Origin: JBAXXL01 sp037127915
GTDB lineage: Bacteria > Bacteroidota > Ignavibacteria > Kapaibacteriales > UBA2268
Reading direction: 5' to 3'
Assembly: GCA_037127915.1 (NCBI GenBank)
Contig: JBAXXL010000001.1
Coordinates: forward strand, 151,162-215,161
Length of the DNA: 64,000 nt
The notes under the pieces are model-generated. The model did not search any database, was not told where the DNA came from, and was given only the letters and a program-made list of their open reading frames with translations. A program made the translations under genes and the position numbers. This document shows, piece by piece, positions 9,164-17,707 of the stretch. Within the stretch, counting starts at the first letter, position 1; each line of letters begins with the position of its first letter.

Positions 9164-9559
9164 TTAAATGGTAAACGCAATTTCATTTTCGATTTCAACT
9201 TTCAAATTTAAAACAGATTTTATTACTTCATCAAGGAAATTTCTATTAATTTCATCTACTTCGTCATATCTGATTTCAACACCACATTCGTTTAACTCAA
9301 TTAATTTTGTATTTTTATATTTATCAAAAATTTTATTCGTTATAATACATTCTTGAAGTAAATAAACAATGTTATGGTTTTTCTTGGGTTCCTTCCCTTT
9401 GAAATATAAGTATGCTTTCAAATACTTCTCGACAAATTGTTGTAAATGAAAACAAACGATTTCTAATTCAGAATCTTGATTTGAATATTCTCTTAGGGCA
9501 ACTTTTAAATCACTATTAGCCTTTTTTATCAAGATTACATATATTACTTTTTCTTTCAT
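9164..9559 (-). CDS. HEPN-domain protein of a HEPN/MNT pair
   Basis: 131 residues, all-helical. The N-terminal segment ANSDLKVALREYSNQDSELE, the central CFHLQQFVEKYLKAYLYFKG and the PKKNHNIVYLL motif match HEPN proteins that pair with minimal nucleotidyltransferases. The Arg of the R-x4-6-H ribonuclease motif is not clear here (K-K-N-H instead). The ATG overlaps the MNT stop codon by four bases (ATGA), so the two are translationally coupled. In this family HEPN is the toxin (an RNase), neutralised by MNT through complex formation or AMPylation. Activity of this copy is uncertain because of the altered motif. Confidence 0.75.
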   Translation of the reverse strand: MKEKVIYVILIKKANSDLKVALREYSNQDSELEIVCFHLQQFVEKYLKAYLYFKGKEPKKNHNIVYLLQECIITNKIFDKYKNTKLIELNECGVEIRYDEVDEINRNFLDEVIKSVLNLKVEIENEIAFTI

Positions 9560-9888
9560 AACTCTATTCCTTCTTTTTTAACGGTATAAGCAAGATAACC
9601 AGGTTCTAATGATTCAGAGGAAAATCTATTTGCAGTTTTGATGATTAAATCCATAACTAATAAGCTGTTCTTATTCATTAAAAATCTATACAAATCTCCT
9701 ATTATAGCTCTTCTTTCAGAATTATTCAGATCATTGTTTATAACAATTAAAAAATCATAATCACTTTCTGAATTAAAGTCTTTTCTTGCTCTTGATCCAA
9801 ATAAATAGAACTTGTCAATAATAATATTACGGCCGGCTAGGAATTCTTTGATTAAACTTACCGTTTTATTATAATCGTTGTTTATCAT
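9556..9888 (-). CDS. Minimal nucleotidyltransferase (MNT), antitoxin partner of HEPN
   Basis: 110 residues. Core motif FGSRARKDFNSESDYDFLIV has the G-S-R-x(9-11)-D-x-D of the DNA polymerase beta-type nucleotidyltransferase fold; the two D residues bind metal. The length fits MntA-like antitoxins. It overlaps the downstream HEPN gene by four bases. The pair sits between the dksA-like terminator and an ABC permease and looks like a compact two-gene insertion, but I see no flanking repeats. Confidence 0.8.
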   Translation of the reverse strand: MINNDYNKTVSLIKEFLAGRNIIIDKFYLFGSRARKDFNSESDYDFLIVINNDLNNSERRAIIGDLYRFLMNKNSLLVMDLIIKTANRFSSESLEPGYLAYTVKKEGIEL

Positions 9889-10028
9889 AAGTAAATCCGA
9901 ATTATTTAGTACTTTTATTCAATTACAACGCAAATATAATCAAAATTCGGTAAACAACATCCCTTGTTAATTATCTTATAATTAAATTATTACTTTTTTC
10001 AAGTAAGCGGACAAATACCGATTAACAT

Positions 10029-10057
10029 AAAAAAAGCCCTTCTCGAAAAAAGGGCTT
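10029..10057 (-). terminator. Rho-independent terminator of the DksA/TraR-like gene
   Basis: On the minus strand AAGCCCT...AGGGCTT forms a stem around a TTTTTCGAGA loop and runs into TTTTTTT. It begins 10 bases after the stop codon of the gene at 10067. Confidence 0.85.
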
Positions 10058-10066
10058 CAAATAAAA

Positions 10067-10609
10067 TTATCTTCTTACCGGTTCAATTTTATCAATGCCG
10101 TCGTCAGGACATTTTTGATGAATTTTGTATGAGGCGGAGAGCGTGGTGATAGGCACTGCCAACAAACGTTGTTTAGCGATTAAGCATCCGCACACGCGGC
10201 ATATACCATAGTTTTTTTCTTTAATACGAATTAAGGCATCGTCCAACTTCTTGATATATTCGTTAAGGCGTTGTACCTGCGCATAAGTTTTTTCTTTCTC
10301 TTGCGCTTCGGAACCCTGTTCAGCCATGTGCATAGAGAACATCATTGTTTCTTCGACGAAATCAATGTTTTGAATATCGTCTAAACGTTCTTTAAGCATA
10401 CGCAGTTCTTCGTGAGTTTCAGCTTTAGCTTTAACAATAACATCATAAAACACTTTTAATTCTTCATCCGAATACCTAACGTTAGGATTCGGTGCTTTAA
10501 TGATTTCTTCTTCTAACATCTCTTCGGCTTGTTTTTTTGGTCTGCCGCGTTTTTTTGCCTGCTTTTCTTCTGCAGTTTCAATTTCTGTTAAATCAGTTGT
10601 AAGTGGCAT
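10067..10609 (-). CDS. DksA/TraR-like regulator with AT-hook-like N-terminus and altered zinc finger
   Basis: 180 residues. Residues ~17-27 (KQAKKRGRPKKQAEE) contain the G-R-P core of an AT-hook in a basic setting. A coiled coil follows (residues ~50-135, e.g. EELRMLKERLDDIQNIDFVE). The C-terminus aligns with the DksA zinc finger: YGICRVCGCLIAKQRLLAVP, then ITTLSASYKIHQKC. In DksA/TraR the second cysteine pair follows T-L as C-x-x-C; here those positions are S and Y. C149 in CGC or the later C of HQKC might substitute, or no zinc is bound. Known relatives bind the RNA polymerase secondary channel; this one may also bind DNA. It has its own promoter and terminator. Confidence 0.75.
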   Translation of the reverse strand: MPLTTDLTEIETAEEKQAKKRGRPKKQAEEMLEEEIIKAPNPNVRYSDEELKVFYDVIVKAKAETHEELRMLKERLDDIQNIDFVEETMMFSMHMAEQGSEAQEKEKTYAQVQRLNEYIKKLDDALIRIKEKNYGICRVCGCLIAKQRLLAVPITTLSASYKIHQKCPDDGIDKIEPVRR

Positions 10610-10658
10610 ACTGCCTCCAAAATTTATATTTTTTTTATAAAATTCAAAATCAAGTTTG

Positions 10659-10690
10659 CAAATATAAGAATATTACTCTGTTCGTGCAAA
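10659..10690 (-). promoter_or_regulatory. Promoter of the DksA/TraR-like gene (Bacteroidota type)
   Basis: On the minus strand TTTG (10687-10690), a 20-base spacer, then TATATTTG (10659-10666), matching the TTTG-N19-21-TAnnTTTG consensus. A transcript would start near 10652 and have a ~40-base leader. Confidence 0.65.
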
Positions 10691-10718
10691 TATGAAAAAA
10701 CTAATTTACTAAAAATAA

Positions 10719-10747
10719 TTGGAAAAACAAGATATTTCTTATTTTTG
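10719..10747 (+). promoter_or_regulatory. Candidate promoter of the EamA transporter gene
   Basis: TTG (10719-10721), 18 bases, then TATTTTTG (10740-10747). It lies over the TTG that could be read as an upstream start codon, and so supports the ATG at 10761 as the real start with a very short leader. Confidence 0.5.
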
Positions 10748-10760
10748 TATAATTTTTAAT

Positions 10761-11624
10761 ATGCTAGTTTACTTTCTTATAATAATCCAACAATTGATTG
10801 CAGGCGGTACTCACATAGTCGCTAAAGAACTTACTGCGACTTACCCGCCGGGATTGATTTTATTACTGCGCTCATTTTTTGCGGCATTAATTTTTGCTGT
10901 TTGGCTTATATTTAAAATTAAATATATCCGAAAAATCCGAATGAAAGATATTTTTTATCTTTTATTGCTCGGTGCTTTAAATATTCCGGCAAATCAATTT
11001 CTTTTCCTACAAAGTATCAAATTAACTTCACCCTCGAATGTGGCATTGGCATATTCCCTTTCACCGGTATTTGTAATGCTGATTGCCAAATTTTTCCTAA
11101 AGGAAAAAATCACACGCATTAAAGTCATTGGAATTGCAATCGCATTTATCGGGGTAGTTATAATAATGCTTAATTCAGGATTGGGCTTTTCAGCAGGTTC
11201 AATCTTAGGGGATTTTCTTGCATTGACTGCAAGTGTATCTTGGGCTATTTATACTGTTGTTGGCAAAAAATACTCCAGTAAATACGGGCCTGTAATAACA
11301 ACTGCATTTTCGATGATATTTGGGTTTATTCTCTATTTGCCGATATTTTTCTCGCTCGATATACCTATTACTCTTTCAACAATAGATACTATGAGTTGGA
11401 TGAAGATTCTTTATCTTAGTGTTTTTGCTTCTGTTGTAGCTTATGCTATCTGGTACTATGCTCTGTCGAAAAAGGAAGCATCTAAAGTATCGATCTTCAA
11501 CAACATACAACCAATAATAACCGCTGTGTTAGCGGCTGTCTTTTTGGATATAGCGATAACGCCACTCTATGTTGTTGGTGGTATATTGATTCTCGGCGGT
11601 GTAATTACAACTCAGAGAGCATAA
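10761..11624 (+). CDS. EamA-family (DMT superfamily) transporter
   Basis: 287 residues from the ATG at 10761. An in-frame TTG at 10719 would add 14 residues but overlaps a promoter-like sequence. About ten membrane helices are arranged as two EamA repeats. The first repeat ends near VVIIMLNSG and the second begins near LGDFLALTASVSWAIYTVVG. Residues AGGTHIVAKELTATYPPGLI are typical of the first repeat. It sits in the inner membrane and probably exports a metabolite or amino acid; the substrate cannot be told from sequence. It heads a plus-strand run of genes that continues to rlmN. Confidence 0.85.
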   Translation: MLVYFLIIIQQLIAGGTHIVAKELTATYPPGLILLLRSFFAALIFAVWLIFKIKYIRKIRMKDIFYLLLLGALNIPANQFLFLQSIKLTSPSNVALAYSLSPVFVMLIAKFFLKEKITRIKVIGIAIAFIGVVIIMLNSGLGFSAGSILGDFLALTASVSWAIYTVVGKKYSSKYGPVITTAFSMIFGFILYLPIFFSLDIPITLSTIDTMSWMKILYLSVFASVVAYAIWYYALSKKEASKVSIFNNIQPIITAVLAAVFLDIAITPLYVVGGILILGGVITTQRA

Positions 11625-11696
11625 AATACTTCTGCTTAAAAATCGTCTTTACCCACTTTATTTAAACTATTTTTTTACTATTAAGTGTGATTAGCC

Positions 11697-12470
11697 ATGA
11701 CTTACTCGATGCCTGTAACCCAAAAACTTCGGAAACTCATTAAATCATTGTATTTAAAACAGCATAGAGAACAAAACGGTCTATTTATAGCTGAAGGCGA
11801 AAAAGTAGTCGCGGAATTGTTGAAATCAGATTATGATATTGAACTCGGGGTATTTAGAGAATCGCCTTCTAAGTCGGCTATTGTATTAATTGAGCAAATA
11901 GCAGAACGCGGAGTACAGATATTCAGTGCTCCGAAGCATATTTTTGACCAGATGTGCGACGCAAAAACACCGCAAAGTATTTTAGCTGTTACAAATATCA
12001 AATCGCAATCTATTATTAAAGGTGAATCCTTCATAGCCTTAGACGCTGTTGCCGACCCGGGCAATGTAGGTACAATAATCAGAACTGCTGATTGGTTTGG
12101 GTTTAAACAGGTTATTTTAAATACCGAATGTGCTGATAAGTTGAATCCTAAATGTCTTCGCTCTACTATGGGCTCGATTTTTAAAATTCAAGTTGTTCAA
12201 ACAAACGATATGTATAGCCTTATTAAGGAAGAGTTTAAGGGATATTCAATTTATGGCGCCGACGCCCATGCTGAAAAGTCAATAAAATCATTCCACCCAA
12301 AGAAAAATTTCGGACTTGTTTTCGGCAGTGAATCACACGGTATAAGCCCCGCTATAGCTGAACTTGTTGATAAAACATTTAGAATAGACGGTTTGGGTAG
12401 CGCTGAATCACTGAATGTTTCAATAGCCGCCGGTATATCGCTATACCATTTTTCTAACGACAAGATATAA
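11697..12470 (+). CDS. TrmH/SpoU-family RNA 2'-O-methyltransferase
   Basis: 257 residues. An N-terminal substrate-binding domain (KLIKSLYLKQHREQNGLFIA, then EGEKVV) precedes a SPOUT domain with the three family motifs: NVGTIIRTADWFGF (motif 1, with the catalytic Arg), LVFGSESHGIS (motif 2) and ESLNVSIAAGISLYHF (motif 3), which form the knotted SAM site. It methylates a ribose 2'-OH in rRNA or tRNA; the exact nucleotide cannot be told from sequence. The gene is five bases upstream of plsY. Confidence 0.88.
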   Translation: MTYSMPVTQKLRKLIKSLYLKQHREQNGLFIAEGEKVVAELLKSDYDIELGVFRESPSKSAIVLIEQIAERGVQIFSAPKHIFDQMCDAKTPQSILAVTNIKSQSIIKGESFIALDAVADPGNVGTIIRTADWFGFKQVILNTECADKLNPKCLRSTMGSIFKIQVVQTNDMYSLIKEEFKGYSIYGADAHAEKSIKSFHPKKNFGLVFGSESHGISPAIAELVDKTFRIDGLGSAESLNVSIAAGISLYHFSNDKI

Positions 12471-12475
12471 TAAAG

Positions 12476-13177
12476 ATGAATATAAATTTAATCGTTCTTC
12501 TCATTTTAATTTGTGGGTATTTAATTGGTTCTATACCGACAGGATTGTTGGTTGGTAAATATGTTTTTAAATTCGATATAAGGGAAAAAGGAAGCGGGAG
12601 CACAGGAAGTACCAATTCCATGCGTATTTTCGGTATGAAATGGGGATCATTTGTTCTTGTAATTGATGTTTTAAAAGGTTTCATTCCCGCCGCCATTATA
12701 GCACCTGCATTGGCAAAGGGTGCAACAATTTTGGGATTTATGCCCGATACAAGTTTAGTACTTTTTAAATTGTTTGCCGGTTTAGCGGCAGTATTAGGAC
12801 ATATTTTCCCTGTATTTGCTGGTTTTCGGGGGGGTAAAGGTGTCAATACTGCACTTGGTATGTTTTTAGCTGTTGCAACTTATGATGTTTTAATTGCGCT
12901 TGGTCTTTTCCTTCTGATTCTTACTCTTTCCGGTTATGTTTCATTAGGCTCAATTTGTGCAGGTATTTCGATACCAATCATTCTGTTACTCAGAAAATTT
13001 GTTTTTAATATAGATATCGGTGGATTTGAGATTCTCATAGTGCTCTCAATAATTGTCGCCGGAACATTACTCTTTACCCATAGAAATAATATTAAAAGAT
13101 TGCGAGAAGGCACCGAACATCAGTTTATAAAAGCTATGATATTTAAGAAAAAAAATAAAATTGATTCGGAAATTTGA
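12476..13177 (+). CDS. plsY: Acyl-phosphate:glycerol-3-phosphate acyltransferase
   Basis: 233 residues with about five membrane helices. Motif 1 reads EKGSGSTGSTNSMR (usual SGNxGATNxxR, here with S for N and S for A), motif 2 GHIFPVFAGFRGGKGVNTAL and an N-terminal GSIPTGLLVGK, all on the cytoplasmic side. PlsY makes 1-acyl-G3P from acyl-phosphate, the first step of phospholipid synthesis. The stop codon TGA shares its A with the start of gpsA, so the acyltransferase and the enzyme that supplies its substrate are coupled. Confidence 0.93.
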   Translation: MNINLIVLLILICGYLIGSIPTGLLVGKYVFKFDIREKGSGSTGSTNSMRIFGMKWGSFVLVIDVLKGFIPAAIIAPALAKGATILGFMPDTSLVLFKLFAGLAAVLGHIFPVFAGFRGGKGVNTALGMFLAVATYDVLIALGLFLLILTLSGYVSLGSICAGISIPIILLLRKFVFNIDIGGFEILIVLSIIVAGTLLFTHRNNIKRLREGTEHQFIKAMIFKKKNKIDSEI

Positions 13178-14271
13178 TGGAAAAAAAGAAAACGCCGACT
13201 GACTTAAAAAATATTTGTGTGGCAGGTTCAGGAAGCTGGGGGACAACCTTGGCTTCCGTTCTAGCAGAAAACGGCCACAACGTTTTTTTATGGTCTAACG
13301 AACAAAATGTTGCTGACGAAATAAATTCTACGCATATCAATTCAAATTTCCTACCGGGAATAGAACTACCGGCTACTATAATAGCTTCTAATTCACCGGA
13401 AATATTGAATGCAAGCGAATTAATAATAAATACCATACCTACGCAGTATATCAGAAGTTCAATAATAAAACAAAAACTACCTTTCAAAGATAAATATGTA
13501 GTAAATTGTTCGAAAGGGATTGAACTTAATACTATGCACCGTATTTCGGAAATCTTTTACGAAGCGGCAGAAATTACATCGGATAGGTACGCTGTGTTAA
13601 CAGGTCCAAGTTTAGCCCGCGAAGTGGCTAACCATGAACCCACAACTTTGGTAACAGCAACGAAAAACATAGAATTAAGTGGTATAGTGCAAAACATATT
13701 CTCGAATACATATCTGCGAGTTTATTCATCCTACGATGTTATTGGCTGTGAATTAGGCGGCGCTTTGAAAAATGTTATGGCAATAGCAATCGGTATGGTT
13801 GCCGGGTTAGGCTATGGCGATAATGCTAAAGCCGCGCTTTTAACCAGAGGAATAGCTGAAATCACTCGCTTGGGTCATTTACTTGGTGCAAAGAAAATTA
13901 CTTTTGCAGGTCTATCGCTTTTAGGCGATTTATTCGTAACCTGTACAAGTGAGCAAAGCCGAAATAGACAGCTCGGTGTTGCAATCGGTAAAGGGGAGAC
14001 CTTGGCGCAGATACAAGCAGGAACTAAAACGGTTGCCGAAGGCGTTGAAACAACCAGAGCTATTTATTCTTTAGCGCAAGAATTAAATGTTGAAATGCCG
14101 ATCACAGAGGAATTATACCATATACTATTTACAGGCGCACCAGCGAGAAACGCTATCGATAGCCTGATGAATAGAGATTTGGAAAAAGAATGGTGGTGGC
14201 ACAAAATCAAAGAAACAACTAAAACTCTTAAGCAGAAAACTATGCATTTTAAAGATAAAACCAAACATTAG
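13177..14271 (+). CDS. gpsA: NAD(P)H-dependent glycerol-3-phosphate dehydrogenase
   Basis: 364 residues from the ATG at 13177, which overlaps the plsY stop by one base (TGATG); a preceding TTG at 13174 is not needed. The Rossmann motif is GSGSWGTTLA near the N-terminus. Further family motifs: CSKGIE, GPSLAREVA, ELGGALKNVMAIAIGMVAGL (contains the catalytic Lys) and GLSLLGDLFVTCTSEQSRNR. It reduces dihydroxyacetone phosphate to sn-glycerol-3-phosphate for PlsY. The basic, Lys-rich extreme C-terminus (~25 residues) is longer than usual. Confidence 0.95.
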   Translation: MEKKKTPTDLKNICVAGSGSWGTTLASVLAENGHNVFLWSNEQNVADEINSTHINSNFLPGIELPATIIASNSPEILNASELIINTIPTQYIRSSIIKQKLPFKDKYVVNCSKGIELNTMHRISEIFYEAAEITSDRYAVLTGPSLAREVANHEPTTLVTATKNIELSGIVQNIFSNTYLRVYSSYDVIGCELGGALKNVMAIAIGMVAGLGYGDNAKAALLTRGIAEITRLGHLLGAKKITFAGLSLLGDLFVTCTSEQSRNRQLGVAIGKGETLAQIQAGTKTVAEGVETTRAIYSLAQELNVEMPITEELYHILFTGAPARNAIDSLMNRDLEKEWWWHKIKETTKTLKQKTMHFKDKTKH

Positions 14272-14285
14272 GAATTAAGGAAAAT

Positions 14286-15191
14286 ATGAAAAAGGTCGTC
14301 TTATTTATTGTTATATTATTATCATTCAATTCCGTAAAAGCACAGTTTTTGGAAGGTTTGGCATCTGTGGTAATAAAAGATACTGTATGCTATAAGTATT
14401 CTTTTTTTCCGGGCGATACATTATATTTTCAATCAGCTGGTTTAGACAGTATAGTTATTGATACACAACCTGCTTTAACAAAAATCCGCCACGAACGAGT
14501 TAAAATGTGGTGCGATTCGACTGTTGGGGATACTGCATTCCATATATCGTATCAAATGCTTTCGGCAACTAGCCGCGAAAAAATTTTGACTAATGATACG
14601 ATAGTTGAGCGATATGAGCATCCTTGGATAAATAAAATTGTTTCAATTGTTATAGATTCAACCGGTAAGCGGCTGGACTATAAATTCGGTCACATAAAAC
14701 GTGCCGTTGTTGCTCCCGGAGGAACATTTCAGCCAATTTTACTTCTTTTACTCGGTGAAAGTTGTCACAAAGAGAATAGTACTTGGCTTGTAAAAGACAC
14801 TTATGGTACGCCCGAAAACGGTGCCCCAATGCCAATCATCGCCCAATCTTCATTAATGCGCGCCGAAAAATCGTTAGACACATTAGGCCGTTTGTGCAAG
14901 TCTGTCCGCTTCAATACCACCGGTCAGACAATTTATAAAGCAGAAAACGACGAAGCTTACGTCAACGTTTCCTCAAGAAAAAATTATGCGGGTTACCTTC
15001 GCTTGGATTCAGTTCTCGATTTACCTGTGAATTTATGGTGTTCAGGTCAAGACATATTGACTATTAAAAACAAAGATGAATCGGAAACCCGCGGGTGGGT
15101 ATATTCACAAGTTGAATTTACTTTGGAAAAAATGATATTAAGTCCGCTTAGAAATAAGCCAGATATAAATAATACAGAAATAAAGGAGTAG
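14286..15191 (+). CDS. Secreted or periplasmic protein of unknown function
   Basis: 301 residues. The signal peptide MKKVVLFIVILLSFNSVKAQ is followed by a beta-rich mature part with no motif I can name. Features seen: YKYSFFPGDTLYFQSAG, RHERVKMWCDSTVGDTAFHI and LGRLCKSVRFNTTGQTIYKA. The overall pattern (repeated strands around D-S-x-G turns, a 'GWVYSQVEFTLEKM' end) recalls FCB periplasmic proteins of DUF6263/DUF3108-like type, but I cannot confirm that. It lies 14 bases after gpsA and two bases before the Lon-like gene, so it is in the same operon. Confidence 0.6.
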   Translation: MKKVVLFIVILLSFNSVKAQFLEGLASVVIKDTVCYKYSFFPGDTLYFQSAGLDSIVIDTQPALTKIRHERVKMWCDSTVGDTAFHISYQMLSATSREKILTNDTIVERYEHPWINKIVSIVIDSTGKRLDYKFGHIKRAVVAPGGTFQPILLLLLGESCHKENSTWLVKDTYGTPENGAPMPIIAQSSLMRAEKSLDTLGRLCKSVRFNTTGQTIYKAENDEAYVNVSSRKNYAGYLRLDSVLDLPVNLWCSGQDILTIKNKDESETRGWVYSQVEFTLEKMILSPLRNKPDINNTEIKE

Positions 15192-15193
15192 TT

Positions 15194-17686
15194 ATGAATG
15201 ATGTAAAATATCCGTTACAGGTTCCAATTGAAGACCTAAGATGGAAATGTCCTGAAGATATCGTAAATTTTAACTCCACAGCAGAGCTAAATCCGCTCGA
15301 TATTGTTGTAGGTCAACCACGTGCTATTGATGCAATTCGTATGGGAATTAATTTGCAGGCTCCGGGATATAATATATTTGTGACCGGATTGAGCGGTACA
15401 GGCAGAACGAGCACTGTAAAAAGAATTGTTGAACAACATATAGAACGCCAAGATTTAGAACAATGCAATCTTTCTGATTTATGCTATGTTAATAATTTTA
15501 ATGACCCAGATAGACCAATACTTTTACGTTTCATAGCCGGCGAGGTGAAGCATTTTAAAAAAGCAATCGATTCGGCTACTGCATTTCTAAAAGACCGTCT
15601 TCCGAAACTTTTCGAGGAAGATGCTTTCCAAAGTGCGAGGAAACTAATATATGAAAAATACAAAGGTATTGAAGAAAAAGTTTTAAATGAATTTGACGAA
15701 AAACTAAAAACATTCGGTTTTATACGCGGGCAACTCGATGCCGGTAATGGTGCAGTTCAACCGGAAGTATTCCCAAAAATTGAAACTAAACCTTATCAAA
15801 TAGAAGACCTCGATGCATTAGTCGAGCAAAAACAATTAACTGAAGAAAAACTTGATGAATATAGAAAAAACTATATTCTTTTGCACGAAGAATTAGGTGA
15901 AATAGTTAAGGCAGAGCTGAAATTGATGCGCCAAATGCAAGAAGAAGTTTTTGCTTATGATAAAAGCGCCGCAAACGTTCCTTTGAATTCAGTTTATGAT
16001 GAAATCGTAAAGGATTTTCCAAGCGATAAGGTAAAAAGTTATCTTGAAGATGTGAAATTATATATTTTAGAACACTTATCTTTATTCGTCAAACAACCTG
16101 AAGCCTCACCTGACGGTCAAACAAAAAAACAAAATGCAGATCTGTTTTTAATGTTCACTGTAAATATCATAATTGACAATTCGGATTCTACAATTCGTCC
16201 GATAATAGTCGAAACCAATCCTACGTATAGCAATTTGTTTGGTAATATTGATAAATCATACGATGCTCGTGGTTTTTGGCATTCAGACTTTACAAAGATT
16301 TCTGCCGGCTCATTACTACGCGCCGACAAAGGTTACCTTATTGTCAATGCACAGGATTTGTTTACCGATCCAGCTGTTTGGAATGCATTAAAACGCGTAA
16401 TTCTATATGATAAATTAGAAATACAGCCTTTTGACAATTATCTACAAGGTTCACCAACAAGTGTAAAACCGGAAGCTATTCGCGTCAAAGTAAAGATAAT
16501 AATTATCGGAGGTATGACTATGTATAACCTGCTGTATAATTATGAAAAGGGCTTTAAAAAAATGTTCAAGGTTTTAGCTCAATTTGACAGCAGAACAGAA
16601 TACAATGATGATTTATTACATAGTTATACACGATATATTTCGAAATTATGTTTTATGGAGCACCTACCTCACGCAAGTAAAGACGGTGCCGCCGCAATAA
16701 TTGAATGGGCTGTTGAAAGTGGCGGCTCACAAAAAGAAATCACATTAAGGTTTAGTGATGTTGCCGATATTATACGTGAATCAGCATATTTTGCCGGTAA
16801 AGCGGGTAGACATTTAATTGAACGTGCAGATGTGGAAATGTCTGTAACCGGAAGAAGTTTCCGCAACGGGCTTTTAGATGAGAAAATCTCGAAATCCATA
16901 ATAGACGGCGATATTTTAATAGATACACAAGGTAAACGAGTTGGTCAAATTAACGCATTAACTGTTTACTCTACAGGTCTTTTCTCATTTGGTAAACCTG
17001 CCCGCATAACAGCTTCTATAAGTGCCGGAACAAAAGGTATCATCAATATAGAACGTGAAGCTAATATGAGCGGTGCAATTCATAACAAAGGTGTTTTGAT
17101 AATTTCCGGGTTTTTAAATGACCGTTTTGGTAAAACAGCACCACTATCGTTGACTGCTTCATTGGCATTTGAACAGAGCTACGGCGGAATTGATGGTGAT
17201 TCAGCATCTGTTGCCGAAATTTACGTACTTTTATCAGCTATAGCCGAAGTACCTATCAGCCAAGAAATAGCTATCACCGGTTCTATTAATCAAAAAGGTG
17301 ATGTTCAACCGATAGGTGGTGTAAATGAAAAAGTTACGGGATATTTTGAAATTTGTAAATCCCGCGGATTGACCGGCAAACAATGCGTTATCATTCCACG
17401 ACAAAACATCAAAGACCTTATGCTTAGAAAAGAAATTATCGAAGACATTAAAAATGGTCTGTTCAATATATATGCCATGGATAAAATAGAAGATGCCACC
17501 GAACTGGTTTTTGGAATTAAAGCCGGCGAATTAGACGAAAATGGAAAATATCCGAAAGATAGTTTGTTTGGATTAGTTGTCAAAAAACTAAACGAATTTA
17601 GAAAATCCAAAAATCCAACTAGAAAAAAAAGCAAAAAGACTACCGAAAATAGTGAAGTGAAACCATTAAACAATCAAACATTGTAA
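15194..17686 (+). CDS. LonB-like ATP-dependent protease (AAA + S16 domains)
   Basis: 830 residues. The N-terminal ATPase region has GLSGTGRTSTVKR as Walker A, with R-T where K-T is standard, as is typical of this LonB-like branch. A long helical insert (residues ~110-290) interrupts it. The C-terminal peptidase domain has catalytic Ser670 in GDSASVAE and Lys713 in GGVNEKVTG. Their 43-residue spacing equals that of the E. coli Lon dyad (S679/K722). The last 20 residues are a basic tail. It is cytosolic and probably degrades damaged or regulatory proteins. Start chosen by a strong AAGGAG seven bases upstream. It follows the secreted-unknown gene by two bases. Confidence 0.88.
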   Translation: MNDVKYPLQVPIEDLRWKCPEDIVNFNSTAELNPLDIVVGQPRAIDAIRMGINLQAPGYNIFVTGLSGTGRTSTVKRIVEQHIERQDLEQCNLSDLCYVNNFNDPDRPILLRFIAGEVKHFKKAIDSATAFLKDRLPKLFEEDAFQSARKLIYEKYKGIEEKVLNEFDEKLKTFGFIRGQLDAGNGAVQPEVFPKIETKPYQIEDLDALVEQKQLTEEKLDEYRKNYILLHEELGEIVKAELKLMRQMQEEVFAYDKSAANVPLNSVYDEIVKDFPSDKVKSYLEDVKLYILEHLSLFVKQPEASPDGQTKKQNADLFLMFTVNIIIDNSDSTIRPIIVETNPTYSNLFGNIDKSYDARGFWHSDFTKISAGSLLRADKGYLIVNAQDLFTDPAVWNALKRVILYDKLEIQPFDNYLQGSPTSVKPEAIRVKVKIIIIGGMTMYNLLYNYEKGFKKMFKVLAQFDSRTEYNDDLLHSYTRYISKLCFMEHLPHASKDGAAAIIEWAVESGGSQKEITLRFSDVADIIRESAYFAGKAGRHLIERADVEMSVTGRSFRNGLLDEKISKSIIDGDILIDTQGKRVGQINALTVYSTGLFSFGKPARITASISAGTKGIINIEREANMSGAIHNKGVLIISGFLNDRFGKTAPLSLTASLAFEQSYGGIDGDSASVAEIYVLLSAIAEVPISQEIAITGSINQKGDVQPIGGVNEKVTGYFEICKSRGLTGKQCVIIPRQNIKDLMLRKEIIEDIKNGLFNIYAMDKIEDATELVFGIKAGELDENGKYPKDSLFGLVVKKLNEFRKSKNPTRKKSKKTTENSEVKPLNNQTL

Positions 17687-17707
17687 AAAGGAAAAGGACC
17701 AAAGTAG

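Noticed and set aside
9164..9888. HEPN/MNT as part of a larger defence island
   Set aside because: No other defence genes (nucleases, methylases, Cas, helicases) are within 10 kb on either side.
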